From NCBI GenBank assembly GCA_038049695.1, contig CP142451.1, forward strand, positions 11,716,001-11,780,000: a stretch of DNA of 64,000 bases. Reading direction: 5' to 3'. The notes below the pieces were generated by a model. The model ran no database searches. It saw nothing but the letters and a program-made list of their open reading frames with translations, and was not told where the DNA came from. Position numbers and translations under genes: made by a program. The number at the start of each line of letters is the position of its first letter. The first letter of the stretch is position 1. This stretch comes from Cinnamomum chago. Lineage: Eukaryota; Streptophyta; Magnoliopsida; Laurales; Lauraceae. Below are positions 40,201-50,480 of this stretch, one piece after another.

Positions 40201-40980
40201 TGTGACTTTGTTGCAAATAGTTCTGTAAGTGGAAAAATATACTCACAAGATTAGGATGCCTTCCAGGACTTACTCAAAGTATCGGAGGAGTAGCTGCATG
40301 TTTGGTGAACCTGAAAGGGGAGAAGAGAACAGTCAAAGGACCCTGACTGTGGGCAGCGCAGGGCTCTCCGATGCTTAAGTTAGTGTAGGTAGCTGATCGG
40401 AGGAGAAAAGAGCAGAGTGTAGTTACATGTATGAGAAAAATGCCTACCTCTTTTTGGGTCATAAGGCTCCTTATATGGGAGATTGGTGGGACATCAGCCA
40501 ATGGGCCTCTGACGTGACTGCTAAGGACCCACTAGCCCATAAAGCAATTGATGGGGATCCGTCCTAGCCCATGCTTCATTAAATGCTGGTCCAATCAGCC
40601 CACATAGCATTAAATGCTGGTCATGTTGGGCCTGACCCTGTCTTGGCTTATTGGCGGCTGGGGTCGCATCGGACCTTTCCTTGGGCCCTGCCCTGATACG
40701 GCCGCAGTCATTGGACATGATTGTCAGAAGCGTGTTGAGAATAGACGGCCCAGATGGTGCCCGTTCCATCTCGGCGCCCTCATCTTTCCACGTGTCCGTA
40801 TGCCGCCCGTGGCGAAACAGGCCCATTTCGGGCGACCGTTTCCACTTCGGCAGAAACAGAGGCGCCATCGAATTCGGCAGTAGTGATGCCGGGAGAGCTG
40901 GTCTCGGTCAGCGTTCAAGGCTTGTGCCGAGGTGCATGCATCCGAAGTGAGTGCCTATATCGTCTAGGAACTGGCCCACA
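40201..40980 (-). mobile_element. LTR-like block, probable solo LTR (Gypsy-like)
   Basis: On the minus strand this GC-richer block starts TGTGGGCCAGTTCCTAG and ends GCAACAAAGTCACA. It contains a TATA-like CCATATAAGGAGCC (about 40475) followed by CTTATGACCC, CTTAAGCATCGGAGAG and pyrimidine-rich DNA, a layout I associate with Gypsy LTR promoters and R regions. Flanking bases TAAAG and CAAGT are not a clean target duplication. Open frames on both strands (40521-41101) are by-products of its base composition. Confidence 0.55.
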
Positions 40981-41013
40981 CAAGTTCAAAAAAAAAAAAA
41001 AAGTCATGCAACC

Positions 41014-42017
41014 AAAGGTCCCTCACACAGTCTCATACCTGAAATGTCCAATTTACCCTTTCTTTAAGTCATATCCCATGATTGGTGAGATATTCCATTA
41101 ATAATGGCCAACTACCATTTAATTGCCCACGATTAATGGAATCTCATTTATGAGATTTTCAAATAAATTCTAAAAACACACAAGTAAATTTTAAAATAAC
41201 ACAAATAAATTAAAAAAATAGTAATTTTTAAATAGAAGCAATAGGTTTCAAAATAACGTAGATAAATTTAAAAAGACGATAGAGAAACAATGAGAAGAAG
41301 ACGATGGAGAAACAATCTTGATCTTGAGTGGGCTACTTCTCTGCCCTGAAATAGGGATCGATGTTCTCTATGAACCTGATCCCAGATCTGCAAATCGATC
41401 AGTAGCGACGCTGACTGAACCCGACATCTGCAGCTCAAGGAACCCAACTCTGTGCTCTGTCTTCTTCAACCACCTGCAACCGAAACTGAACCCAACCACT
41501 GATCTGTGTTCTATAACTACGGAAGAATCTGAACCAATAGTCAGCAGTAAAAGAAGAACCAAGGCGCTGCCCGTCTCTTTCCTCTCCGATTTACACCCCG
41601 AGTCCCATTTTTCTACAGCAGTCGAACGTGGTGGCCCACCTAGATCTGTCGACTGCAACAAACTCCTGTTTTTTTGTGACTTCAGAAGGAATTGAGAATC
41701 CTCTGCAAATTCTTCTCAGGTGACTGGACTCCTGCTCTTTTTTGCAACGAAGATGAAGTGCAGAAATCCGGATCAATCTTTAATCCGATCTATCGAGACG
41801 TTTGAGAGGATTTAAGAAGGATGGATGAGGGAAGATTTTAAATTTTAAATTTCAAAATTTATGCCTAAAATAGTTGAAAGGGCAAATTAGTCATAAAAAA
41901 TGAAACTATATGGATGTAGGGACCTATGGCTGCAAACAGTCTAGCTGCTTGGACCAGAGCCCTTAGAAAGAATTTGCCTGGACCGGAAGTTGGATAAATT
42001 CAATTCTAGGGACCTTT
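41014..42017. mobile_element. Candidate element with 10-bp inverted ends
   Basis: AAAGGTCCCT (41014-41023) and AGGGACCTTT (42008-42017) are exact reverse complements that bracket 1 kb. The interior is AT-rich at both ends with a GC-richer core (about 41310-41790) containing overlapping open frames on both strands (41318-41695 plus; 41368-41661 minus) that I cannot match to any family. No target duplication was found, so the inverted ends could be chance. Confidence 0.35.
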
Positions 42018-42327
42018 CGCTAATTATCTCATATATATATACAAATCCTCTTTTTCAGTCCTCACACTTTCACTCCTAAAATAGAAAGCACTCATTGGTA
42101 GGATTCAATTAATTTCTAACGATTAATGTATATATATGGTAACCTCTAAATGGCCCCTACCTGCGTCAATTCTTATCAGGCTGCTCGGGATTTGAATTTT
42201 GGGTATGCCACATCTTCCCACTTGTATGTGGGCTTTCTTTCCGTTTGTGCAAGCTCTTTTTCCATTTGAGGCAAAAAACATTGACAAGCCATATAGAAGA
42301 GGGGGAAAATACGTTGGCCATGGCCCC

Positions 42328-43331
42328 AAGATTTTTTAAAAATCTTACATAATAGGCCTCCCAAAAGAATATTAATATTTAATAGAGAGAGACCTTGCTG
42401 GGAAAGGGAGAAAGAAAAAAGGTAGGGGAAGAGAAGGAGATCGTACCTCCAGCTACTGGTATTCTTCTTCTGTTCTGCTTCTGCTCTTGTTATTTCCTCA
42501 CCTTTTCTCCTTCCTGTTCTTACTCTTTTCCTTGCCCTGTCCGTTTTATGCAAAAAAAAAAAAAAAAAAAGCTCTTCAAAAAAAAAAACTCTTCAAAAAA
42601 GAAAAAACTCTTCAAAAAAACAACTCTTCAAAAAAAAAAAAAAAAAAAGATGGAAAGAGTCTGGATGGCTTGAGGCACCTTCTTGGAGTCCCATTGGGAA
42701 AGGGCCACCTAACCCATATCCCATATCCCATATCCCATATCCCAGCCCCCGGGTCATGCTTACTATATCGAGCATGGAGCATAAGTGGAATGCGTGGCCT
42801 TGGCCAAAAAAGAATTTTTTTTTAATGTGTGGAGCTTTATTATGGGTCCCACTTATTGATAATCCCCATTCTCCACTGATCAAAATAAATGTGATTGCCT
42901 CCAATTACATATTACTCCAATTTTATTCTAGTATGATTTGATCTCACCATCACCACAAAATTGATCACATGATTAATACATGACATTATGCTAATTACTT
43001 ATTAGTAATGTGCTCAATCTTAAAATAGAACCAATGTTAAAATAATTTAAGAACTCATCTCAGGATGCGCAACTTGTTTGTAATAGGCACTGCAGTAGGG
43101 CCAACCTAAATGAAAAAAAAAAAAACCCCAAGTCGCTCAACTTACATAGCAATATATAATATCACCAACCCCGAGGGGTAGTTCAGTTGGCATAGGACTA
43201 CGGTTTGCACCCGGAGGTTGTGGGTTCGAAACTGCTCTACCACACTGGGGCCACAGGGGAATTTTACCCGGCTTTCTCTCCTGGGCCCGTAGGGATTATT
43301 CTGGCCCAAAGGGCTAGGAACCCTACGTTAT

Positions 43332-43366
<35 letters not shown>

Positions 43367-43408
43367 CACCAAATTTCACTTAGTTATCTTCACGCTCACC
43401 ATGGTAGA
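42328..43408 (-). repeat. Inverted repeat arm A (hosting a SINE)
   Basis: This segment is the reverse complement of 43655-44300. Shared landmarks include AAGAATATTAATATTTAATA, the pyrimidine/purine tracts, the (ATCCCAT)n-type run at about 42717-42745, CCCGGGTCATGCTTACTATA and GCTCAACTTACATAG. Relative to arm B it carries the SINE and about 200 additional bases at 42930-43128. Open frames here are shadows of low-complexity A-rich tracts (42551-42650). Confidence 0.88.
43169..43356 (+). mobile_element. tRNA-derived SINE with target duplication
   Basis: A box TAGTTCAGTTGG (43179-43190) and B box GGTTCGAAACT (43223-43233) lie 33 bases apart, as in tRNA promoters. A body of about 100 bases and a (TA)n tail (about 43336-43356) follow. 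The element is flanked by TATATAATATCACCAA at 43153-43168 and 43357-43372. Arm B of the inverted repeat carries the single-copy empty site, so insertion after the duplication is directly visible. It is not a functional tRNA gene: no clover-leaf acceptor pairing is evident. Confidence 0.92.
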
Positions 43409-43654
43409 TCTTAAAAAATTAATGAAAAGTTATAAACCATTGGAAGTCCTAACATCTATTTCAAATAGGTTTTGGTCTTACCAAACGGGCTATTTTGAAA
43501 ACATCTATTTGAAACTGTCCATTTGAAATAGATCTTATGTTATATAGATAAAATTCGCCAAACAAGCCCCTAGTGAATTGGCATATTGATTATGAATCCA
43601 TTATAGGGCCCACCTAAGAAAAATCTTAACCGCTCTTCCTCAGTGATGACTGAT

Positions 43655-44300
43655 GGGAATCAATGGTGAGCGTAAACATATCTAAGTGAAATTTGGTGAT
43701 ATTATATATTTCTATGTAAGTTGAGCAACTTGGAATAAAATTAGAGTTATATGCTATTGGAGGCAATCATATTTATTTTGATAAGTGGAGATTATCAATA
43801 AGTGGGACCCATAAAAAAGTTCCACGCATTCTACTTGTGCTCCATGCTCGATATAGTAAGCATGACCCGGGGGCTGGGATATGGGATATGGGATATGGGT
43901 TAGGTGGCCCCTTCCCAATGGGACTCCAAGAAGGTGCCTCATGCCATCCGGGCTCTTTCCGTTTTTTTTGTAGGTTATCGAGCCCGAGAGGATCTATATA
44001 TATAGTTTGCATAAAACGGACAGGGCATTAAAGAAGGGAACGGAAGAAGAAGATTAAAGGAAAAGAGTAAGAACAGGAAGGAGCAAAGGTGAGGAAATAA
44101 CAAGAGCCAGAGGCAGCCGCCGCCGCCATGACACCACATAACCCAATAGCTGGAGGTACTCTCCCTCTCTCCCCCAGCCTTTTTTTCTTTCTCTCTTTCC
44201 CTGCAGGCTGCAGGGTCTCGCTCTATCAAATATTAATATTCTTTTGGGATGCCTATTATGTAAGATTTTCAAAAAGCCTTGGGGGCAGGGACAGGCACAA
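43655..44300 (+). repeat. Inverted repeat arm B
   Basis: Reverse complement of arm A, separated from it by about 250 bases of unique DNA (43409-43654). Further similarity to a same-orientation copy at 47280-47970 extends from here to about 44770 (shared TTATTGAATTGAAATTC, GGTGGGACCCAA and GGCGCCCCTC-type motifs). Confidence 0.88.
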
Positions 44301-44359
44301 GCATGTGGGTGAGGTCGCACCCCTTAAATCACGGTGTGTTTAAAAAAATTAAAAAAAAG

Positions 44360-44460
44360 TCGTGGATCCACCCTCAAAATTCATATAAAAATTCTAGGTT
44401 TGCTCCCAAAACCAAACGATCTATTAAGGTCCGCACCCCTCAAACGAAAATCTTGGGTCT
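44360..44460 (+). repeat. Diverged 32-bp-unit array
   Basis: Units of the form CACCCTCAAAATTCATATAA and CGCACCCCTCAAACGAAAAT, each followed by TTCTAGGTTT or CTTGGGTCTG, belong to the same dispersed array family as 34218-34515. Confidence 0.5.
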
Positions 44461-44770
44461 GCCACTAATTGGAGCCATGGCTGAACTTTTTTTTTCTCGC
44501 TCTGTTCTACATGGCATGTCAATATTTCTCAATGGCTGATGTTATAATATGGCCTATGTTTTAATGTGGAAAGTATCATCCAAAAAAACTTTCCCAGGCC
44601 TTCAGAGTTGGGAGTGTTCTACTAACTGTTTTCTTATTTATTGAATTGAAATTCCAAGGTATTCTACAGATAAAATTGAAGAAACTATCGGCACATGTGA
44701 TGGATCATATACAGGTGGGACCCAATCGTAGAATTGGCGCCCCTCTCACTACTCACAATATTAGCGTAAA

Positions 44771-47279
44771 TATTGTGAAATGTTGGTTTTCTTTTAAATA
44801 TATGCCTTGGACGTCGCCTCTTTCCACTTTTGCAGGCTGCTTCTGGCCTTCCCACTTGAGTTGGCTACCTTCTCGTGTGTATGTGAGCTCTTTTTTTAAT
44901 CCCGTCTCCTTTAGCTAGGGTTAAAAAAAAAAAAAAAAAAAAGGAGTAAGCTTGAGCTTGGCTGGTTCAATGTTTTTACCCATGCGTTTTATATAACTAT
45001 ACATATTTGTAACGATATATGTAATAACGCATTTCATATGGAGCCCACATTTATGAAAGGCCTTGTTTCCAATCAATATTGAAATTGCAAAAACAGAAAC
45101 TGTTTGCTGACAATTGCAACATTTTGAAATGCTAAGATGTTACAAGACTTGGATTAGTTATTGCACGCAGGCTAGAGTACTTTGCAACATAAAAAGACTT
45201 GGGATTAAAATAGGGAAAATAAATGGCTCTGGGGTTCTGAATGCAATTCAGTGTTCCTGGAGTCATGTTGCATTAAACCACATATTAGAAGAAGGTTAAT
45301 AAGTTAATCGTGTCATATCACATATCATTGTTTGTTCCAGATTTTGTTTTTGGGCTTTTATGGTCTTCGAATAACATTGAGAGATTTTAGACTTTTGGGG
45401 TTTTTTGTGGTTTTTATGAGAATAACCACTCTAATATTAAAATAATAAGATAAATTAATGTTCCCTTAAAATATCATGATACTAAACATTTATTGTTGCC
45501 ATTGCCTGATTACTACTTTGTAAGAACTACTGCGCTTTCTCCCTTTTCTTGAGCTTTAACCATCCACTTGGCCCCATGAGATTTCCAATGTCTCCCACAG
45601 ACTTACTGGAAGTAGGATGTGTGGAACTCCACCATTGGTCAACTATTGATAATCCGGATCATTTAAAATTAATATCATTTCTTCCAATAACATATCTAGA
45701 AATCTCACTTCAATAAGAATTAGTCCTACCATAAAATTTAACGTAACACTGATAAGTGATTAGCATACTATTTTACATTAATTATTAATTATACTCGTTA
45801 ACTATATTCTTACCGGAGGATATCACATTCAATTTGACCCGTCCATATTATCAATAGGATGGGACCCATGGTAAAGTTTCACACATTACACTCCCAAAAT
45901 ATGTGGGAGATGAAGATCTAGACTGACAGAATTAGGATATAAGCATTGTGTTGCCATTGTGAAAAAGAAAACTCTTGTGGGGCTAGTGATCGGGCGAAGA
46001 GCTTCTCGTGGGGGAAGGTGGATCAATAATGTAAGCATAATAATTGAGCACGAAAAAGGAAGAAATTTGTGGGGAAAATTTTAAAAATTAACAATTAATA
46101 TAGAATCATGTTTCAACCCAATTTTACCCGTAAACTATTGATTAGATTACCCAAAAAATGATAAACTTATATTGTCCTCCACCCACACCCATTGACATTT
46201 AAGAATGGGTCAAGAAGTTGAGCAGAATTTCAAAATTGCATGATTTTAGGATATTTACTTGTGAGCACATGATACGGTTAAAAAGTATAAATTAAACTCA
46301 TGAAAACACAATTTGTGGTTGATGATGCTCACAAAAGTTCTTAATCTTTTGTCCATTAGTCGTTTAAAGTCTAAAACTTCTATTATAGTTGTCTGAAGAT
46401 TTCTTACTAATTATATTATATCAAATTTAATTTAGATTTAAATAAATTTCAAAATTCAATATGATCACAACTTAAATCGGAAAATGTTCAAAATCTTTTG
46501 ATTATTAGTGCCAAACTCGAGAGGATATGGATTTTAGACTTAATAAATGGTGAATAAATAAAGAGAAGAAGGAAGAAGGAGAAGCAAACACACGATGGGT
46601 TTGTGGTTGCATAAAGAGAATAAGGAAATAAGGAAATCATTGATGAGTTGCCCTTTTTGGACAAAAAGCAAAAGACCAAATTGCCCCCAATGTGTTTGAA
46701 GTACTAATTTTTAATAAGAAAAAATAAAAGAAGTTCATGAGTGGCAAACAAGAAAGAAAGAAGGTTACGGAGGGGCAATAAACAGAAGACCAAAATGCTT
46801 CTCTTATCATGAAGAAATACAAAGGTTGAGGAGGGGCTACTTGGTTCCATCCCTGTGGGGGACCATTGCTAAAATTGCCTTATGAATTATCATTAACGTA
46901 AAGCGGTTTTATGAAATTTAGGAATACAAATCGCGTGCATTCCCCACATAGGAATACAAATCAAAACGACTTTAGTTTAAAAAACCAACAACAAAAACTA
47001 GGTTCCATTAGAATATTTAGAAAATGTCCCCTACAAAATGAAGGAGGACATTCATGTGCATAAGTGTCCCTCGCCCATGGTGAGGGATGGATGTGCACAT
47101 GAATATTTCCTAAATGAATGTCATTCTCTTTTGTGACGTATCCTCAAATCTTTCTTCAATTCAAATTGGTCCACCATAAAATTAAGTCCATAACTCAATA
47201 AATGATTAGTTATTAATCTCGTGGTCTTTTTAGTTATCAATTTTAAACTAGAACCGTCTCACACTGTAGTAAACTTTGA
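44771..47279. other. Intergenic DNA with diverged copies of the local repeat
   Basis: No gene recognised. The section at about 45630-45910 resembles 47150-47380 (shared CACATTCAA/CGCATTCAA, ATTATCAATAGGATGGGACC versus ATTATCAGTAAGTGGGACCC, and a following CACACATT). A short palindromic motif with GTGAGGGATGGATG is at 47040-47110, and a similar one at 40100-40160. The rest is AT-rich and unremarkable. Confidence 0.5.
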
Positions 47280-47970
47280 GGATCTCTTTTTGGGGAGATC
47301 GCATTCAATTATCAGTAAGTGGGACCCAAGGTAAAGACCCACACATTCCCTTTATAGGAAGCGTGTGGGAGGCACTCAGGGGATCCAAGACTCAAAAGAG
47401 TGAGAATGACGTGGATATGGGTCAGGTGGCCCTCTCCCAATGGGACTCGAAGAGCCTGGGAGGACATAGAGTTGTTATAATTTATAAAACGGGAAACGCA
47501 GTCAGTCTATTCTCTCGTAGAAAGGAAAAGAAGAGGAATGGAAAGGAAGGGACGAGAGGAAAAGAAGAGGAATGAAACAGTCTTTTGAAGAAAGGTGATT
47601 AGAAGGGTCCATATAGACGGTATATGCAAGCTTCTGGAGGTACTCTCTCTTTTTTCTTCCTTTTTTTGTTTTCTTGCGAGGCTCTTCTCCATATTGATAT
47701 TCTTTTGGGGGCTCTTGCTTAAGATTTATAAGAACTTTAGGGGCCATGGCTGATGTCTTGGTAAGGAAAGTAACATTTAGAAGAAAATTGTCAAAGATGT
47801 GCAAGCCTTCTGAGTTTGGAGTCTTCTACTAGCCAGACCCTTTTTTTATTGAATTGAAATTCTTAGGTATTCTCCTACTTCGAAACTATCCCCTTTTCTG
47901 ATGGGACCCACATGTGATCATACATGGGTGGGGCCCAAATCGAATAATAGGTGCCCCTCACATAGTCACA
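47280..47970 (+). repeat. Third copy (C) of the local repeat
   Basis: Direct, diverged copy of 43790-44770. Common blocks include GTGGGACCC near the left end, CAGGTGGCCC then CAATGGGACTC, CTGGAGGTACTCTC, ATATTGATATTCTTTTGGG and TATTGAATTGAAATTC. This copy has lost some intervening DNA. Confidence 0.75.
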
Positions 47971-48167
47971 TTAGTTGCTCTGCCGAGAGGTTTGGAATTG
48001 GAACCTCAAACCTCTCTCTTTTGTTAAACGGTTTTTCTGTTTTTTTTTTCTTCTAGGGCAAATGATTTTCCTATACTAGAACTAGATCAAAATAGATCTA
48101 CGCCGTCCATTATCTCACCCCACAATTGAGCGTCCGTGATTTTCCTTTGATTGTGCAGAGTGAAACC

Positions 48168-49021
48168 AATATGATCGATCCATTAGTACCCGATCAACGG
48201 TTTCCAAACACAATCCTATTGTTTAGCTAGTTCATTAGAAATCAATTCATATCTAGCTAAGGTACCACGAATGGAATTCATGGAAGGAAGGGTTGTAAGA
48301 CAAAGGGGGTACTATAGTTGGAGAATTTTATTGGCACGTGGTTGGGAACATTGTTAGAGAAAAATTATTCACTTTCCTTTGTGGGGAAATTATTCATCTC
48401 CTTTCCAATATGAATCGAAAAACCCCTTATCACAAAAATCATTTTAAAGAATTCTATTGTTATGTATTTAGATCATTATCATCACCATTACCAACAACAA
48501 TCATATATTCAAATATTCTGAAAAAAAAAAGAAATAAGCCACTAAAAATGTCTTATGTTCTTTCAAAATCCATCAAGTTAAAAAGATATCATTATAACAC
48601 AATGCAATATATTACATCTAATATGCAAGATGTGTGTAATTGTAAGGCATCAAATCAATAGACAATAAAATATAAGGGGTTATGATGGTATTTTGTCTTT
48701 AGTGAATTGGTTGGGAATCTTTTTAACTTTTTGTGTAAAAAGTGAGTATTTTTTTTTTATTTTAGTAGATAAAGGAGATTGACTTTTTTACTTTTTTTTT
48801 AAAAAAAGAAAACTTTCAAAATGTGTATTTTTGATGTGACATTTTATCTAAAAAATAGAGACTTTACCTTACTTTTACTAATCTAGTAAATTGCCAAACA
48901 GATATATACATATATATATATATATATATATGTAATTGTACACTTTTTATATGCATCAAGGTTGTTGGTCTCTCTCTCATAATGCTATGAATTTGCCTTA
49001 CCTGCAGGAAATATATTGTTT
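48168..49021 (+). promoter_or_regulatory. Upstream region of the intact F-box gene (duplicated)
   Basis: The segment is the inverted duplicate of 38808-39728 (shared ATATGATCGATCCATTAGTA at the left limit, CAATGCAATATATTACATCT, and GCTATGAATTTGCCTTACCT next to the start). It holds a (TA)n run at 48908-48931. A CTGCAG acceptor-like motif 14 bases before the ATG could mark a leader intron. No TATA box is assigned with confidence. Confidence 0.5.
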
Positions 49022-50134
49022 ATGGATGACAAAGAAATAACTATTGTGGAGAAGAAGACATTAGCCCAAGATACATGGCGTAAAAAAACTCATGGGGTTT
49101 TAAAAAGTGTACAGTGGTCAGATCTCCCCATGGATCTTCTAATGTTGGTCACAGAGCGATTGACTCCAGCAGATCACGTTCGTATGTCTATTACTTGCAA
49201 GTCATGGCAATGTACTGCCCCATCATTGTTGTTTTCCAAGACCCCAGTCCTCTTGTTCATAAAAAATCATACTAGCAACTTCTTTGATCCATCATCTAAG
49301 AAGAAGTATGTTACCTACATCCCAGAACTATTAGATGCAACATTCCATTATTCAAAAGGTGGTTGGTTGCTGCTGTCTCAGAAAACTAATCAGTTGCAAT
49401 TTTTTTTCTTTAACCCCTTAACCAATGAGAAGATCAACCTACCCAACTTCTACCCTACCACTACATACAAATATGGATGCAAACCAGGCGCTTTTGTGGT
49501 GTCATTTTCATCACCACCTACTTCTCAAGACTGCGTTGTTTTCCTTATTTTGGCTATGACATTCCATTGTCTTCACACAAAAAGCTCCCGTTACTTTTAT
49601 GGATACCATACATGTAGTCATAGGGACACAACTTGGGAATGGAAACAGAACACTGAATCGTATTCCGATATTTTTAAAGATCTTTTTCAATGTCAGCCAG
49701 CTTGTTATAAGAACCAACTTTATTTTAATGGGTCGTTTTTCTATCTAAACGCAGGAGGTACTTTAGCCTTCATAACTCTCTACAAAAGGGCTACTAGGAT
49801 CCAAATTATTGAAAAACCGAGACTTATGTCTTCATGTAAGCACTATGATTGTTATTTAGTTGAGTCCCAAGGAGAGATTTTATCAATCTTTTGTTGTGAA
49901 GATCAAACTAGAGTCTTTCAGCTGGATCGGAGCGTGGCCTTTAAGGGTCTGCTTGCGGAGACATGGATCGAGTTGGAGAGCTTGCAAGACAATATGTTGT
50001 ATCTCGATCGATTAGTATCTCTATCTACAGTAGTGAGAGGAATGGGCAATAGGATTTTCTTTCCTACAATTGATCTCGAAGAACCTGTGAGACGGATTTG
50101 GATTGACCTGAACTTTGCATTGAAGACCAAGTGA
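49022..50134 (+). CDS. F-box protein with DUF295/KIB-type C-terminus
   Basis: A single open exon of 370 residues. I start at the ATG at 49022 (MDDKEITIVEKK); two preceding codons in frame are not ATG. Residues about 30-70 are an F-box (SDLPMDLLMLVTERLTPA, then DHVRMSITCKSWQ), which in plants binds SKP1 in SCF ubiquitin ligases. The remainder matches the DUF295 (KIB1-4) beta-propeller type, including FFDPSSKKKY, FFNPLTNEKINLPNFYP, VESQGEILSIFCCEDQ and ETWIELESLQDN. Members of this large, fast-evolving family target substrates for degradation or act as signalling adaptors; the substrate here is unknown. No frameshift or stop interrupts it. An inverted, broken copy lies 10 kb upstream at 34742-38807. 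Expression is not shown, but an intact frame beside a decayed twin suggests selection. Confidence 0.88.
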   Translation: MDDKEITIVEKKTLAQDTWRKKTHGVLKSVQWSDLPMDLLMLVTERLTPADHVRMSITCKSWQCTAPSLLFSKTPVLLFIKNHTSNFFDPSSKKKYVTYIPELLDATFHYSKGGWLLLSQKTNQLQFFFFNPLTNEKINLPNFYPTTTYKYGCKPGAFVVSFSSPPTSQDCVVFLILAMTFHCLHTKSSRYFYGYHTCSHRDTTWEWKQNTESYSDIFKDLFQCQPACYKNQLYFNGSFFYLNAGGTLAFITLYKRATRIQIIEKPRLMSSCKHYDCYLVESQGEILSIFCCEDQTRVFQLDRSVAFKGLLAETWIELESLQDNMLYLDRLVSLSTVVRGMGNRIFFPTIDLEEPVRRIWIDLNFALKTK

Positions 50135-50339
50135 GAAGAAAAACCCTTTGATTTTATTTGGGTCTTGGGTAAGGCAATTGCAACTTGCACTTTTCTTGGA
50201 GTGTACAAGGAGTTTAGACATTTAATATAAAATATAAAATTTGTTATCTTTTAAAAGTTTCTCTTCAATTTTGTTAATATGTCACAATTCACAAGGCACT
50301 CAATAACCACGAATATCTAACATATTCAAAGGGGGACCT

Positions 50340-50480
50340 ACTTATATGCTCTGCCCTCATGAGACGTAGGTCCACTTTCAGAACTCATATGGAAATTATG
50401 GGTCTGCTTCTTCGGTTAACATGAAAATCATAGGTTCACCCCCACAACCCACATGATAATTCAGGATTTGGACCCACAAC
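50340..50480 (+). repeat. 32-bp-unit array downstream of the F-box gene
   Basis: Units such as GGTCCACTTTCAGAACTCAT, GGTTCACCCCCACAACCCAC and GGACCCACAACCCA recur at roughly 32-50-base spacing. It is the duplicate of the minus-strand array at 34440-34515. Confidence 0.55.

Noticed and set aside
40521..41101. Several overlapping open frames on both strands
   Set aside because: Lie in a GC-rich LTR-like block; no protein family recognised and frames overlap in all directions.
42395..42904. Lysine/phenylalanine-rich open frames
   Set aside because: Arise from A-rich tracts within inverted repeat arm A.
43169..43260. Possible tRNA gene
   Set aside because: Has A and B boxes but lacks acceptor-stem pairing and has a target duplication and tail, so it is a SINE.
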